From CAZTTH01 sp964615975 (GTDB lineage: Bacteria; Verrucomicrobiota; Lentisphaeria; JABSQK01; JAJFLO01), in the NCBI GenBank assembly GCA_964615975.1, contig CAZTTH010000044.1:1-27840 (forward strand): a stretch of DNA of 27,840 nucleotides, in the 5' to 3' direction. Within the stretch, counting starts at the first letter, position 1; every line of letters begins with the position of its first letter. Made by a program: the position numbers and the translations under genes. This document shows, piece after piece, positions 1-8,546 of the stretch. A model generated the notes under the pieces. That model did not search any database, had not been told where the DNA came from, and worked only from the letters and a program-made list of their open reading frames with translations.

Positions 1-1
1 T

Positions 2-3000
2 ACGGCGGGTTCCGGCAATGACGTTATTCTTGGCGACAACGGCCATGCGACATTCTACGGGGATGGGACACTGCATACGATCACAACCACCGACCCGACA
101 ATCGGGGGTAATGACCAGATCACTGTCGGTGACGGGTTCAACACGGCGCTGGGCGGGATCGGGTCGGACACGATCACCGGAGGCAACGGCCGGGATGTGA
201 TGGTGGGCGACAACGGCAACGCGCGTTTTAATGAACAGGGCAAACTGATCTACATCGAGACAACCGATCCGGATATCGGTGGAGACGATTGGATCGTTTC
301 CGGTAACGGGCCGGATGTGATTCTGGGAGGCAGCGGTAATGACACCATCGATGCCGGCACCGACCTCGGTGGCGATAATTCAACCGACATTGTGGTGGGT
401 GACAATGGTCAAGCGACGTTCACCGATGGAATGTTGACCTTGATCCAAACGACCGATCCATGCACGGGCGGCAACGATCATATTTCGACGGGAGGAGGCA
501 GCGATGTGGTGCTGGGCGGTTATGGCAATGACCAGATCGATACTGGCAACGATCTGTCACGGGATATTGTGCTCGGGGACAATGGCGTGGCCCAATTCAG
601 CGCCGCAGGTGTTCTATTGATGGTGTACTCGACCGATCCTGATTGTGGCGGTGATGACATCATCAACACCGGCAATGGACCGGATGTGATCATCGGCGGC
701 ACAGGAAATGATGTGATCGACGCGGGCGGCGATATCTCCAGCGACATCATCCTGGGAGATAATGGCAGAGCTCTGTTCGACACGAGTGGTTATCTAACCC
801 GGATCGAGACGACGGATCCAGCAGTGGGCGGCGCCGATATCATTCACGGTGGAGGGGGGAACGATATGATCATGGGCGGTGCAGGAGACGACGCGCTCTT
901 CGGTGATGATGGTGATGATGTGATTTTGGGAGATAACGGGTTGTTCGACTTCATGGTGGACGGCGCTCCCGGCACCTTGGATTTAATCGTGACGACTTCC
1001 CCTGAGATTGGCGGAAATGACAGTATTTACGGAGGGAATGGACGCGATATCCTGGCGGGCGGAGCGAGCACGGATAATCTATTTGGCGGAGCTGGAGATG
1101 ATATTCTCCTGGGTGACAATGCCCGCATCACTCAGACGGGCGGATTGCTGCAATTGGTTGAAACACTCGCCCCAGCCATCGGCGGCGACGATTTCATTAA
1201 TGGAGAAGAAGGCAACGATTTAATCTTTGGCGGCGCCAAGGATGACACGATCTCCGGCGGCACTGGCAATGACGTGATCCTGGGAGATCAGGGCCGGGCG
1301 GATTACACGGTTGATGGAAATCCGGCGACACTTGATGCCGTGATGAGCACGGATCCCACGATTGGCGGTCGGGATATGATCTCCGGGGACGATGGTGATG
1401 ATGTGGTCTTCGGCGGGACGGGTAATGATACTATTTACGGCGGGAACGGGCATGACGTGCTGCTGGGCGATCATGGTCTGCTGGATTACTCCCTGCCGCG
1501 GAATCAGAACTTCAGGGCGATTTTCATTGGGGTTGACACCGGGGCGGGGAACGATGCCATCCATGGCGGCGCCGGTGATGATTTCATTCTCGGGCAGCAG
1601 GGTGACGATCAATTGTTCGGTGATGAGGGAGATGATGACATTACCGGCGGTCACAATGTTCTCTACGGAGTTGACGGGGCGGATTACATCGATGGTGGCG
1701 CCGGCGCTGATGTGATTTTGGGGGACAACGGGACAATTACACGGTGGCTGTTGCCCAACGGGGATTGGGCGCGATATCCGGCGCCGTTCGCGGATGTGAT
1801 CCGGGACGTGGTGGCCTTTGACAACATCGATTTCGTAGCCGGAGATGACACTCTGTTGGGCGGCGATGGCAACGACATTCTCTATGGTCAACGCGGCAAT
1901 GATCATTTGGATGGGGGCGCTGGGGATGACGACATTTATGGCGGACTGGGCTCCGATGATATCAATGGTGGCGCGGGTAACGACATTTTGATCGGCGACG
2001 CGGGATTGCTGGTGAAAGCCTACAATGCCAACGGAACCCCGCGGATCGATGCCAACGGGTCATGGCATCGCGAGGTGTATCTCGAAGAAATCGGGGTGAT
2101 CACGGGTTGGATTCACAGTGACACGACACCGCTGCGGCTGGATGACCCTGATCTGGCCAGAAAGTTGTTGACGGCCGACCTGATCATTCTCGGCGGCACT
2201 CTCCTGCCGGGTGGGTTGAAACTGACCAACGCCGACACGGGCGCCTGGGCAACCGACATCCTGCTGGTGGATCTGGTACCCGCCAGTAATGACGTTCTCA
2301 ACGGCGGCGATGGCGAGGACATTCTCTTCGGCCAGCGCGGCGACGACAGACTGATGGGTGGAAATGATAACGACCTGATCTTTGGTGATGGCGCGACCAA
2401 CGTCGTGCCGTTCGTGACCAATATTCCGCAGATTGTCAATGGCATCCGTCTTTTGAGTGTGGTTCCTGGCGCGAATGTGCCGCTGATTATTCCTCAAGGC
2501 GGCGCGGTGATTGTGCCCAACCTGACCTTGCGTGCCGATGAATACGATTTTATTGCTCCGGAAATTACCTTTGTCCCGAATGTTTCCCCGGAATTGGGAG
2601 CGTTGGCGGCCAATGACGCCTTGCTGCGCGCCGATGGTGCTGCCTTTGTTTCGTATGTCGCGATTATTCCCGACATGGTCCATCATCGCGACCTGATGCC
2701 CGGCAACGATATCATCGACGGCGGGGCGGGATCGGACATGATCTTCGGCGATGATGTGGTCATTTACGCGCCGCTGTTTACCGGCTTGGGTGAAATCGAA
2801 CGGGCCAGGCAGGATGTGCAATTCGGAATGAATGCGATTCTCTACGCCCTGCATCATCTCGCCCTGGATTACGATCTCTACGAACACACGGTACTGAAGC
2901 TCTCCGATGAACACGACATCCGCTACGGTAACGATGTGATCGACGGCGGTGACGGTGATGACCTGATCGTGGGAGATGAAGGTGTCCTGCGGGTGGCATT

Positions 3001-6000
3001 CATGGTGGGCTTGCCGGTGGAAGAGACGGATTTCGTGACCGCGGTCCTGAAATATTACAACTTCCTGCGGGATCTGGAACATCTGGCCTTCGACTTTCTC
3101 GCGGTGGCTCAGCAGGCGCATGTCCAGATTCTCAATCGTCTTGTGGCGGACGCGGTCGCCAATAATCCGAACCGTGTTCGTCCGAAGTCCGGGGAAATCG
3201 TTGACCCGAACCTTCATGATCTCTTCGTGAACAACGACCAGATTAATGGCGGCGCCGGCAACGATATTGTGGTGGGCGACGATATGTCCCTGCTGATGCC
3301 GGTGATTAATGCGGCGCTGGATGCGAGCATGAACGCGACCTGGGGAGTGTCTTCAACAACCTGGCAGGCCGCGTTAAGTGCGTTGGACGCACTTGTCACG
3401 ATTCGTGAACGGGAGCTGGATGCCCATCTCCGTGGCGATCATGCCGGGTTAGGCAACCAGATGCCAAGCGCCGCGGATCTGGAACTAATTCCGTATGATT
3501 TCGAATACGACCTGAACCGGGGCAATGACGTGATCACCGGAGGTTCCGGCGACGATCTTCTGGTCGGCGACTTCGCTTATTTTATCGTGCCGATTGTCCT
3601 TCAGCTGCCTCAGGGCAATGGCGCCAATGCCTGGTATTATCATGGCGCTGACTGGTTCGATCATTATCTGACGAGCAACAACAAGGGCTGGTTCAACAGT
3701 TCCTGGTTCAAGCACGGCGGCAAGAAGTCTAACGGCAACTGGTTTGACGACACTCACAACTACAACTGGTTCGGACATTACAGCGAGTGGCTGGGTTTCA
3801 GCACCTTCGAGTTCTTCAATAAGAGCCACAACGGCAAATATTGGAAGGATCTTGGCAAGACCTTCTTCGGCGAACACTTTGAATACCGGCATCACGGCCG
3901 CCAGTCCCATTACTGGAACCATCGCGAGATCTTTATCAGCATCGGCAATGATATGATTTCCGGCGACGATGGCAGCGATATTGTAGTCGGTGATAATCTG
4001 GGGCTGGTGGTCCCCTTCGGGCTCGCCGCCAACGCCGGCTCCGGTGGAACCCAGGCGCCGTACTTCAAGAGCGGCATCCTTTCCGGCTACGGTTTCATCC
4101 TGCGTGACCCGCGGCACGTTGGCAAACTGGATGTGGCCTTCGGCGACACAATCTCCGGCGGCGACAACAACGATGTGCTCTACGGTCAGCAGGGCAAGGA
4201 TTCCATCAACGGCGGCGCCGGCAATGACCAGCTCTTCGGCGGTTCCGGTAAAGACACGCTGATCAGCGGGGGCGGTACCGATACGATGAAATGGAGCGGC
4301 AACGGTTCGAGCCGCAATACCATTGATCTGCTGCAGGGGTTATTCCTTAACGCGATGGCTGCCGGGTTGGAGCGATTCCTTCTTGATGTGGCCGCCACCG
4401 GTGGCCTGATCAAACCAAGCGGCGACGTGTTGCCGGGGTCAATCGACGCCACAACCGGCACCGTCTTCGGTCGGACACCGGCTGGCAGCTTGAATGTTAT
4501 CGTTACCGGACCAACGTTGGCAGTCCGCGGTCAGACACTGATGTTCAGCGGCCAGATCACCTCGCCGGCCGGGAGTGGATTGCAGATGCAGTGGCGGGTG
4601 CTTGATGCCGCGAACCAAATCATAATGGTGGGGGAGGGCGATTCCCTTGCCTTTGCGCCCACGGTGAACGGCATTTATCAAGTGATGTTCGGCGCGGCCG
4701 ATGATAGCAATGCGGTGGGCGTTACAACTTTGACCTTGCAGGTCTCGACCTTCCTCCTCATACCGGATACCGCCAACCCCGGCAAATCGATTCTGCGGAT
4801 CGGCGGCACCACCAATAACGATAAGATTGATGTCAAAAAAGGATCCGGATCCGGGACCGTGCGAGTGACCATCGACGATGATGACAAATCGACTGTCGAT
4901 TTCGATCAGACCTACAGCAATATCAGCCGGATCGAGGTTTATGGCGGGTTGGGTAATGATGAGATCACCGTGAACTCGAACATTGGGACGATCCCGGTGA
5001 TGCTGGATGGCGGACCGGGCAATGACAAGCTGACAGGGGGTATCGGCAATGATACATTGATTGGCGGCTTCGGCGAAGACACCCTCGATGGCGGCGATGG
5101 AAACGATTTTCTTGATGGCGGTCATCACAATGACATTTTGCAAGGCGGCAATGGAAACGACCTGTTGATGGGAGGCAAAGGCAACGATGATCTTAAGGGA
5201 GAAGCCGGTTATGATTATCTGGATGGCGGCGATGACAATGACACACTGGACGGCGGGGATGGCGATGACATACTCCATGGTGGTAGCGGCAGCGATCTGT
5301 TAAGCGGCGGCAAAGGGCGCGATCAACTGTACGGGGAAGACGGAGATGACGAACTCCATGGCGGCAACGACGAGGACAACTTATGGGGGGGGACAGGCAA
5401 TGACACTCTGTATGGCGAGGATGCGAATGATTACCTTGATGGCGGCGCCGGAGACGACCTGCTCGACGGTGGCAAGGGAGACGATGTGCTGTGGAGCGGA
5501 GAGGGTGATGATCTTTTGATCGGCGGGGATGGCAATGATGAGTTGCACGGCGGAGCGGGTAACGATGTATTACGGGGTGACAACGGGAATGACATTCTCT
5601 ACGGTGATGCCGGCAACGATCGATTGGATGGCGGCGCGCAGAATGATACCCTGTATGGCGGCGATGGGGATGATTCGTTGACGGGCGGTTCGGGCAATGA
5701 TTTCCTTTATGGCGGCGGCGGGGACGATTATCTGGATGGCGGTGGCGGCACGGATGTGCTGGATGGTGGCACGGGCATTAATTATCAGATGGGTCAGGTG
5801 CTTAATCGCAACGGAGAACTGTTTATCCTGGGCACTGAAGGCACCGACACCATCACAATCGAGATCAAGAGCGGGCTGTTGAAAGTCACCGCGAACTTTT
5901 CAAATGGAAGCGTGACGATGAATTTCACGCCCACTGCCATCACACGAATTACGGCATTGCTTTTGGATGGCAATGACAAATTGACTATCACCAGCGCGGT

Positions 6001-6829
6001 CACTCAGGAAGCATTCATTGACGCCGGAGCAGGCGACGACACTGTTACGGCTGGCAGCGGCAAAGCGACAATATATGGCGGCGCCGGGAACGATGACTTG
6101 ACCGGTGGCAGCGGCGATGATGAAATCCATGGCGGCGCCGGGAACGACAAGTTAACCGGCGGTGACGGCAACGACCACCTGATTGGGGGAGATGGCGACG
6201 ATGAATTATACGGCGGCAACGGGAACGACCAGCTTGAAGGCGGCGCTGGGAATGACAAGTTGGATGGCGGCAATGGTGATGACACACTCATTGGGGGCGC
6301 CGGCGCCGATTCCCTTTATGGCGGGGATGGCAATGATTCTCTCCATGGCGACGACGGCAATGACACTCTTGATGGCGGCAAGGGGGATGATTATTTGAAT
6401 GGCGGCAACCATAATGATGTGCTCAAAGGTGGCGATGGCAACGACATTCTCCTGGGCGGAGACGGGATGGATACGCTTAAAGGAGACAAGGGTCGCGACA
6501 TTCTGATTGGCGGCATGGGCGCGGACGATCTGGATGGCGGCGACGATGATGATCTGCTGATCGGCGGGACTACCAGCTACGACAATAATCTTACCGTGTT
6601 AACCGCTGTTCGCACCGTGTGGATCTCGACTGCCAGTTACGCCAGCCGGACGACAACGATTCGCAGCAGTTATCTGCAAGTTAATGTAACGGTATTTGAT
6701 GATTGGTTTGCGGATACCCTGCGTGGCAATAACGGCGCCGACTGGTTCTTTGCTGACCGGGATAACCGCGACGGCGACGATGACATCCTCTCCGATTATA
6801 TCTCCAACGAGTCATGGGATATTTTGTAA
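2..6829 (+). CDS. Giant RTX-type repeat protein, probably Ca2+-binding and secreted (5' end outside window)
   Basis: The reading frame is open to the left edge, so the N-terminus is missing; about 2275 residues are visible. Layout by position: 2-1960, about eleven copies of a composite unit in which a GDNG-type motif is followed by a short strand pair ending in a TTDP-IGG-type motif and then a GG-G-NDxI RTX turn; 1970-4260, RTX pairs separated by long non-repetitive inserts, including a Trp/Phe/His-rich one (about 3630-3935); 4480-4760, an Ig-like segment; 5010-5780, 28 uninterrupted nonapeptides of GGxGxDxLx type; 5780-6010, a spacer; 6015-6570, about 20 more; then an acidic C-terminal cap with FDDWFADTLRG. 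Family knowledge: such nonapeptides bind Ca2+ in parallel beta-rolls, and these proteins usually leave by type I secretion. An adhesin or surface-layer role is inference. No secretion genes lie nearby. Long antisense frames here are by-products of the repeats. Confidence 0.9.
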   Translation, partial: TAGSGNDVILGDNGHATFYGDGTLHTITTTDPTIGGNDQITVGDGFNTALGGIGSDTITGGNGRDVMVGDNGNARFNEQGKLIYIETTDPDIGGDDWIVSGNGPDVILGGSGNDTIDAGTDLGGDNSTDIVVGDNGQATFTDGMLTLIQTTDPCTGGNDHISTGGGSDVVLGGYGNDQIDTGNDLSRDIVLGDNGVAQFSAAGVLLMVYSTDPDCGGDDIINTGNGPDVIIGGTGNDVIDAGGDISSDIILGDNGRALFDTSGYLTRIETTDPAVGGADIIHGGGGNDMIMGGAGDDALFGDDGDDVILGDNGLFDFMVDGAPGTLDLIVTTSPEIGGNDSIYGGNGRDILAGGASTDNLFGGAGDDILLGDNARITQTGGLLQLVETLAPAIGGDDFINGEEGNDLIFGGAKDDTISGGTGNDVILGDQGRADYTVDGNPATLDAVMSTDPTIGGRDMISGDDGDDVVFGGTGNDTIYGGNGHDVLLGDHGLLDYSLPRNQNFRAIFIGVDTGAGNDAIHGGAGDDFILGQQGDDQLFGDEGDDDITGGHNVLYGVDGADYIDGGAGADVILGDNGTITRWLLPNGDWARYPAPFADVIRDVVAFDNIDFVAGDDTLLGGDGNDILYGQRGNDHLDGGAGDDDIYGGLGSDDINGGAGNDILIGDAGLLVKAYNANGTPRIDANGSWHREVYLEEIGVITGWIHSDTTPLRLDDPDLARKLLTADLIILGGTLLPGGLKLTNADTGAWATDILLVDLVPASNDVLNGGDGEDILFGQRGDDRLMGGNDNDLIFGDGATNVVPFVTNIPQIVNGIRLLSVVPGANVPLIIPQGGAVIVPNLTLRADEYDFIAPEITFVPNVSPELGALAANDALLRADGAAFVSYVAIIPDMVHHRDLMPGNDIIDGGAGSDMIFGDDVVIYAPLFTGLGEIERARQDVQFGMNAILYALHHLALDYDLYEHTVLKLSDEHDIRYGNDVIDGGDGDDLIVGDEGVLRVAFMVGLPVEETDFVTAVLKYYNFLRDLEHLAFDFLAVAQQAHVQILNRLVADAVANNPNRVRPKSGEIVDPNLHDLFVNNDQINGGAGNDIVVGDDMSLLMPVINAALDASMNATWGVSSTTWQAALSALDALVTIRERELDAHLRGDHAGLGNQMPSAADLELIPYDFEYDLNRGNDVITGGSGDDLLVGDFAYFIVPIVLQLPQGNGANAWYYHGADWFDHYLTSNNKGWFNSSWFKHGGKKSNGNWFDDTHNYNWFGHYSEWLGFSTFEFFNKSHNGKYWKDLGKTFFGEHFEYRHHGRQSHYWNHREIFISIGNDMISGDDGSDIVVGDNLGLVVPFGLAANAGSGGTQAPYFKSGILSGYGFILRDPRHVGKLDVAFGDTISGGDNNDVLYGQQGKDSINGGAGNDQLFGGSGKDTLISGGGTDTMKWSGNGSSRNTIDLLQGLFLNAMAAGLERFLLDVAATGGLIKPSGDVLPGSIDATTGTVFGRTPAGSLNVIVTGPTLAVRGQTLMFSGQITSPAGSGLQMQWRVLDAANQIIMVGEGDSLAFAPTVNGIYQVMFGAADDSNAVGVTTLTLQVSTFLLIPDTANPGKSILRIGGTTNNDKIDVKKGSGSGTVRVTIDDDDKSTVDFDQTYSNISRIEVYGGLGNDEITVNSNIGTIPVMLDGGPGNDKLTGGIGNDTLIGGFGEDTLDGGDGNDFLDGGHHNDILQGGNGNDLLMGGKGNDDLKGEAGYDYLDGGDDNDTLDGGDGDDILHGGSGSDLLSGGKGRDQLYGEDGDDELHGGNDEDNLWGGTGNDTLYGEDANDYLDGGAGDDLLDGGKGDDVLWSGEGDDLLIGGDGNDELHGGAGNDVLRGDNGNDILYGDAGNDRLDGGAQNDTLYGGDGDDSLTGGSGNDFLYGGGGDDYLDGGGGTDVLDGGTGINYQMGQVLNRNGELFILGTEGTDTITIEIKSGLLKVTANFSNGSVTMNFTPTAITRITALLLDGNDKLTITSAVTQEAFIDAGAGDDTVTAGSGKATIYGGAGNDDLTGGSGDDEIHGGAGNDKLTGGDGNDHLIGGDGDDELYGGNGNDQLEGGAGNDKLDGGNGDDTLIGGAGADSLYGGDGNDSLHGDDGNDTLDGGKGDDYLNGGNHNDVLKGGDGNDILLGGDGMDTLKGDKGRDILIGGMGADDLDGGDDDDLLIGGTTSYDNNLTVLTAVRTVWISTASYASRTTTIRSSYLQVNVTVFDDWFADTLRGNNGADWFFADRDNRDGDDDILSDYISNESWDIL

Positions 6830-6831
6830 CT

Positions 6832-6862
6832 GATATTCCATCAGGTTTCGTGATGGAACATC
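6832..6862 (+). terminator. Hairpin directly after the RTX gene stop codon
   Basis: The arms TTCCATCA (6836-6843) and TGATGGAA (6851-6858) pair perfectly around a 7-base loop. Three more pairs follow outside one A-C mismatch, giving a 12-position stem three bases after the stop codon. No T-run follows, so it may end transcription poorly or protect the mRNA 3' end instead. It is the only obvious termination candidate before argB. Confidence 0.45.
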
Positions 6863-7066
6863 GGTTGGCGGGGAAGCTACCGCCCAGAGCTCTCGGGTTG
6901 GTTATTAAATGGGCATCGCGATTTCAAAATGAATGGTGAACCAATTGGAACCTGGCCACGGGTTACCACCCGCGAAAGAAAATCGAACCCTTGAAATCAT
7001 GAGAATCATTTTTCATGGATTCGAACCTTGGCAATCCGCCAATAAAATCTCCCTCTTTTCAGCGCA
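6863..7066. other. Intergenic stretch with no gene
   Basis: This stretch lies between the hairpin after the RTX gene and the argB promoter. Both strands are broken by stops and I see no convincing small gene. A short near-repeat of TCGAACC plus TTG occurs around 6985 and 7020. Nothing else stands out. Confidence 0.4.
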
Positions 7067-7094
7067 TTGACACCCACCTCATACTTACTATATT
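7067..7094 (+). promoter_or_regulatory. Sigma70-type promoter for argB
   Basis: A perfect -35 box TTGACA (7067-7072) is followed after 16 bp by TATATT (7089-7094). A TATTTA at 7091 would give an 18-bp spacer instead. Transcription would start near 7101, leaving a leader of about 60 bases before argB. I see no clear arginine repressor (ARG box) palindrome. Confidence 0.6.
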
Positions 7095-7161
7095 TAATGG
7101 CTTTAACCACCTTGGGTTATTCCGCGGATTAAATTAGTTTCTGGATGACGGCAAAAGAGCA

Positions 7162-8046
7162 ATGATGACGATGGAAAAATACATTGAAAAAGCGGCGGTG
7201 CTGATCGAAGCGCTGCCTTATATACAATCATTTCGCGGGGCAATCGTGGTGATTAAATTTGGCGGCAGCGCCATGGAAAATCCCGAATGCGTGGAAAATA
7301 CGCTGCGCGACATTGTCTTCATGGAATGTGTCGGCATGAAACCGGTGATCGTTCATGGCGGCGGCAAGAACATCAGCGCCAAGCTGATCGAAATCGGCAT
7401 TGAACCGCGTTTCATCAATGGATTGCGGCATACCTGTGAGAAAACCATTTCGGTTGTTGATCAGGTGCTCCATTACGAAGTCAATCCGCATTTGGTGAAT
7501 GCGCTGGTAAAATTTGGCGGGCGGGCGCAGGGAGTCTCCGGCAAGCAAATACTGCTGGCGGAAAAGATCTCATCCACGCATCTGGAAACCGGTGAATTAA
7601 TGGATTTGGGATTTGTTGGCGATGTGGCGGCAGTCGATATTCAAAAAATAAAAGCCATATTGGATAATGAAGAAGTTCCAGTAATCACCCCGGTGGGCGC
7701 GGACAAGGACAATCTTCCTTATAATATTAACGCGGATATTGCTGCCAGTCGGATTGCCGAGGCATTGCAGGCGCGCAAATTGGTATATCTAAGTGATGTG
7801 CCGGGCATCTTGGCTGATCCGAAGGATGAAAAGTCGTTGATCTCCACGATTCGTGTCAGCGAATTGGATCAACTGATAAAAACTAAAGTGATCACCGGGG
7901 GCATGTTACCGAAAATTCATAGCGCGGCGGCTACGCTGCAAACCGGGGTCAACAAGGTTCACTTTATAGATGGGCGATTGCAGCATTCGCTGTTGCTGGA
8001 AATTTTTACCCACGAAGGGGTTGGAACTCAAATTATCAAGGATTGA
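7162..8046 (+). CDS. argB: Acetylglutamate kinase
   Basis: It phosphorylates N-acetyl-L-glutamate with ATP, the second step of arginine synthesis, in the cytoplasm. The 294 residues match the family length. Visible motifs are VIKFGGSAM near the N-terminus (phosphate-binding lysine), VIVHGGGKNIS (glycine-rich loop), GFVGDV, NINADIAAS (substrate and ATP site), VYLSDVPGI and ITGGMLPKI. ATG codons at 7162, 7165 and 7171 are all possible starts; the Shine-Dalgarno site is weak. MEKYIEKAAVLIEAL from 7171 looks most like typical ArgB N-termini. It has its own promoter and is separated by 500 bp from argD, so the arg genes may not form one transcript. Confidence 0.96.
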   Translation: MMTMEKYIEKAAVLIEALPYIQSFRGAIVVIKFGGSAMENPECVENTLRDIVFMECVGMKPVIVHGGGKNISAKLIEIGIEPRFINGLRHTCEKTISVVDQVLHYEVNPHLVNALVKFGGRAQGVSGKQILLAEKISSTHLETGELMDLGFVGDVAAVDIQKIKAILDNEEVPVITPVGADKDNLPYNINADIAASRIAEALQARKLVYLSDVPGILADPKDEKSLISTIRVSELDQLIKTKVITGGMLPKIHSAAATLQTGVNKVHFIDGRLQHSLLLEIFTHEGVGTQIIKD

Positions 8047-8546
8047 TTGAGCTGGCGAATGAACGTGGCGGGTGCGCCAGCCTGCAATCAGGCTCAAGAC
8101 ATACTTTTCGCGGTCATAAACTGAACTTTTGAATCGCCCTATAAGGACTTGGGTGGGATTATTTATTTCTCAGAGCGATGCTCTGTATGTGTTTAGCGCA
8201 GAGTTTGAAGCTGGTGGAGTTTGGAGTTCATCATTTTAGGATACTCCTCTCTCAGGCATGATTGCCGTTCCGGCTAAAATCCTGTACTCCAACCGACGCT
8301 AAATAAATACTTGCGGGACGGCATTTTTGTCGTTCATTGCTTTGCAGTAGTCCAGCAATGCGGGACAGTACTCCAATGCTCCGTTAAATACGTACAGGGA
8401 ACACCCTGGGGAGCAGAAGAAACAAGTAAATGTCCAGCCTGTAAGGGCGACATAACAAGTTCAATTAAAAGAGAATGATCAGTATGCAAGCCAGGTGACT
8501 TCACCGTAAATAACAACCCCATTATTGCTATTTTATTCAAGCGACC
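8047..8546. other. 500-bp structured intergenic region between argB and argD
   Basis: No recognised gene. It holds small hairpins at 8079-8094 (AGCCTG/CAGGCT), 8171-8185 (CAGAGC/GCTCTG) and 8335-8360 (CATTGCT/AGCAATG), and a long imperfect inverted repeat (8192-8303, listed separately). Two partly similar blocks around 8284 and 8368 share TACTCCAA followed downstream by TTAAATA or CTAAATA. A plus-strand frame from TTG 8311 to TGA 8478 encodes 55 residues with a CPAC pair. It lacks an ATG and a ribosome binding site, so I do not call it a gene. Confidence 0.5.
8192..8303. repeat. Imperfect long inverted repeat
   Basis: The outer arms TTTAGCG (8192-8198) and CGCTAAA (8297-8303) pair perfectly. 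The inner arms 8221-8239 and 8274-8292 pair at 16 of 19 positions around a 34-base loop. The left side carries about 22 extra bases between its outer and inner arms, so the structure has a large asymmetric bulge. It could be a decayed miniature transposon or a folded leader RNA; the sequence does not decide. Confidence 0.55.

Noticed and set aside
1220..6412. Long minus-strand and alternative-frame ORFs across the RTX gene (up to 385 residues)
   Set aside because: They mirror the repeated GGxGxD codons, lack family motifs and ribosome binding sites, and lie opposite a clear RTX coding frame.
5010..6570. Possible CRISPR or DNA satellite in the RTX arrays
   Set aside because: The 27-bp periodicity is that of protein nonapeptides with variable codons; there are no identical direct repeats separated by unique spacers.
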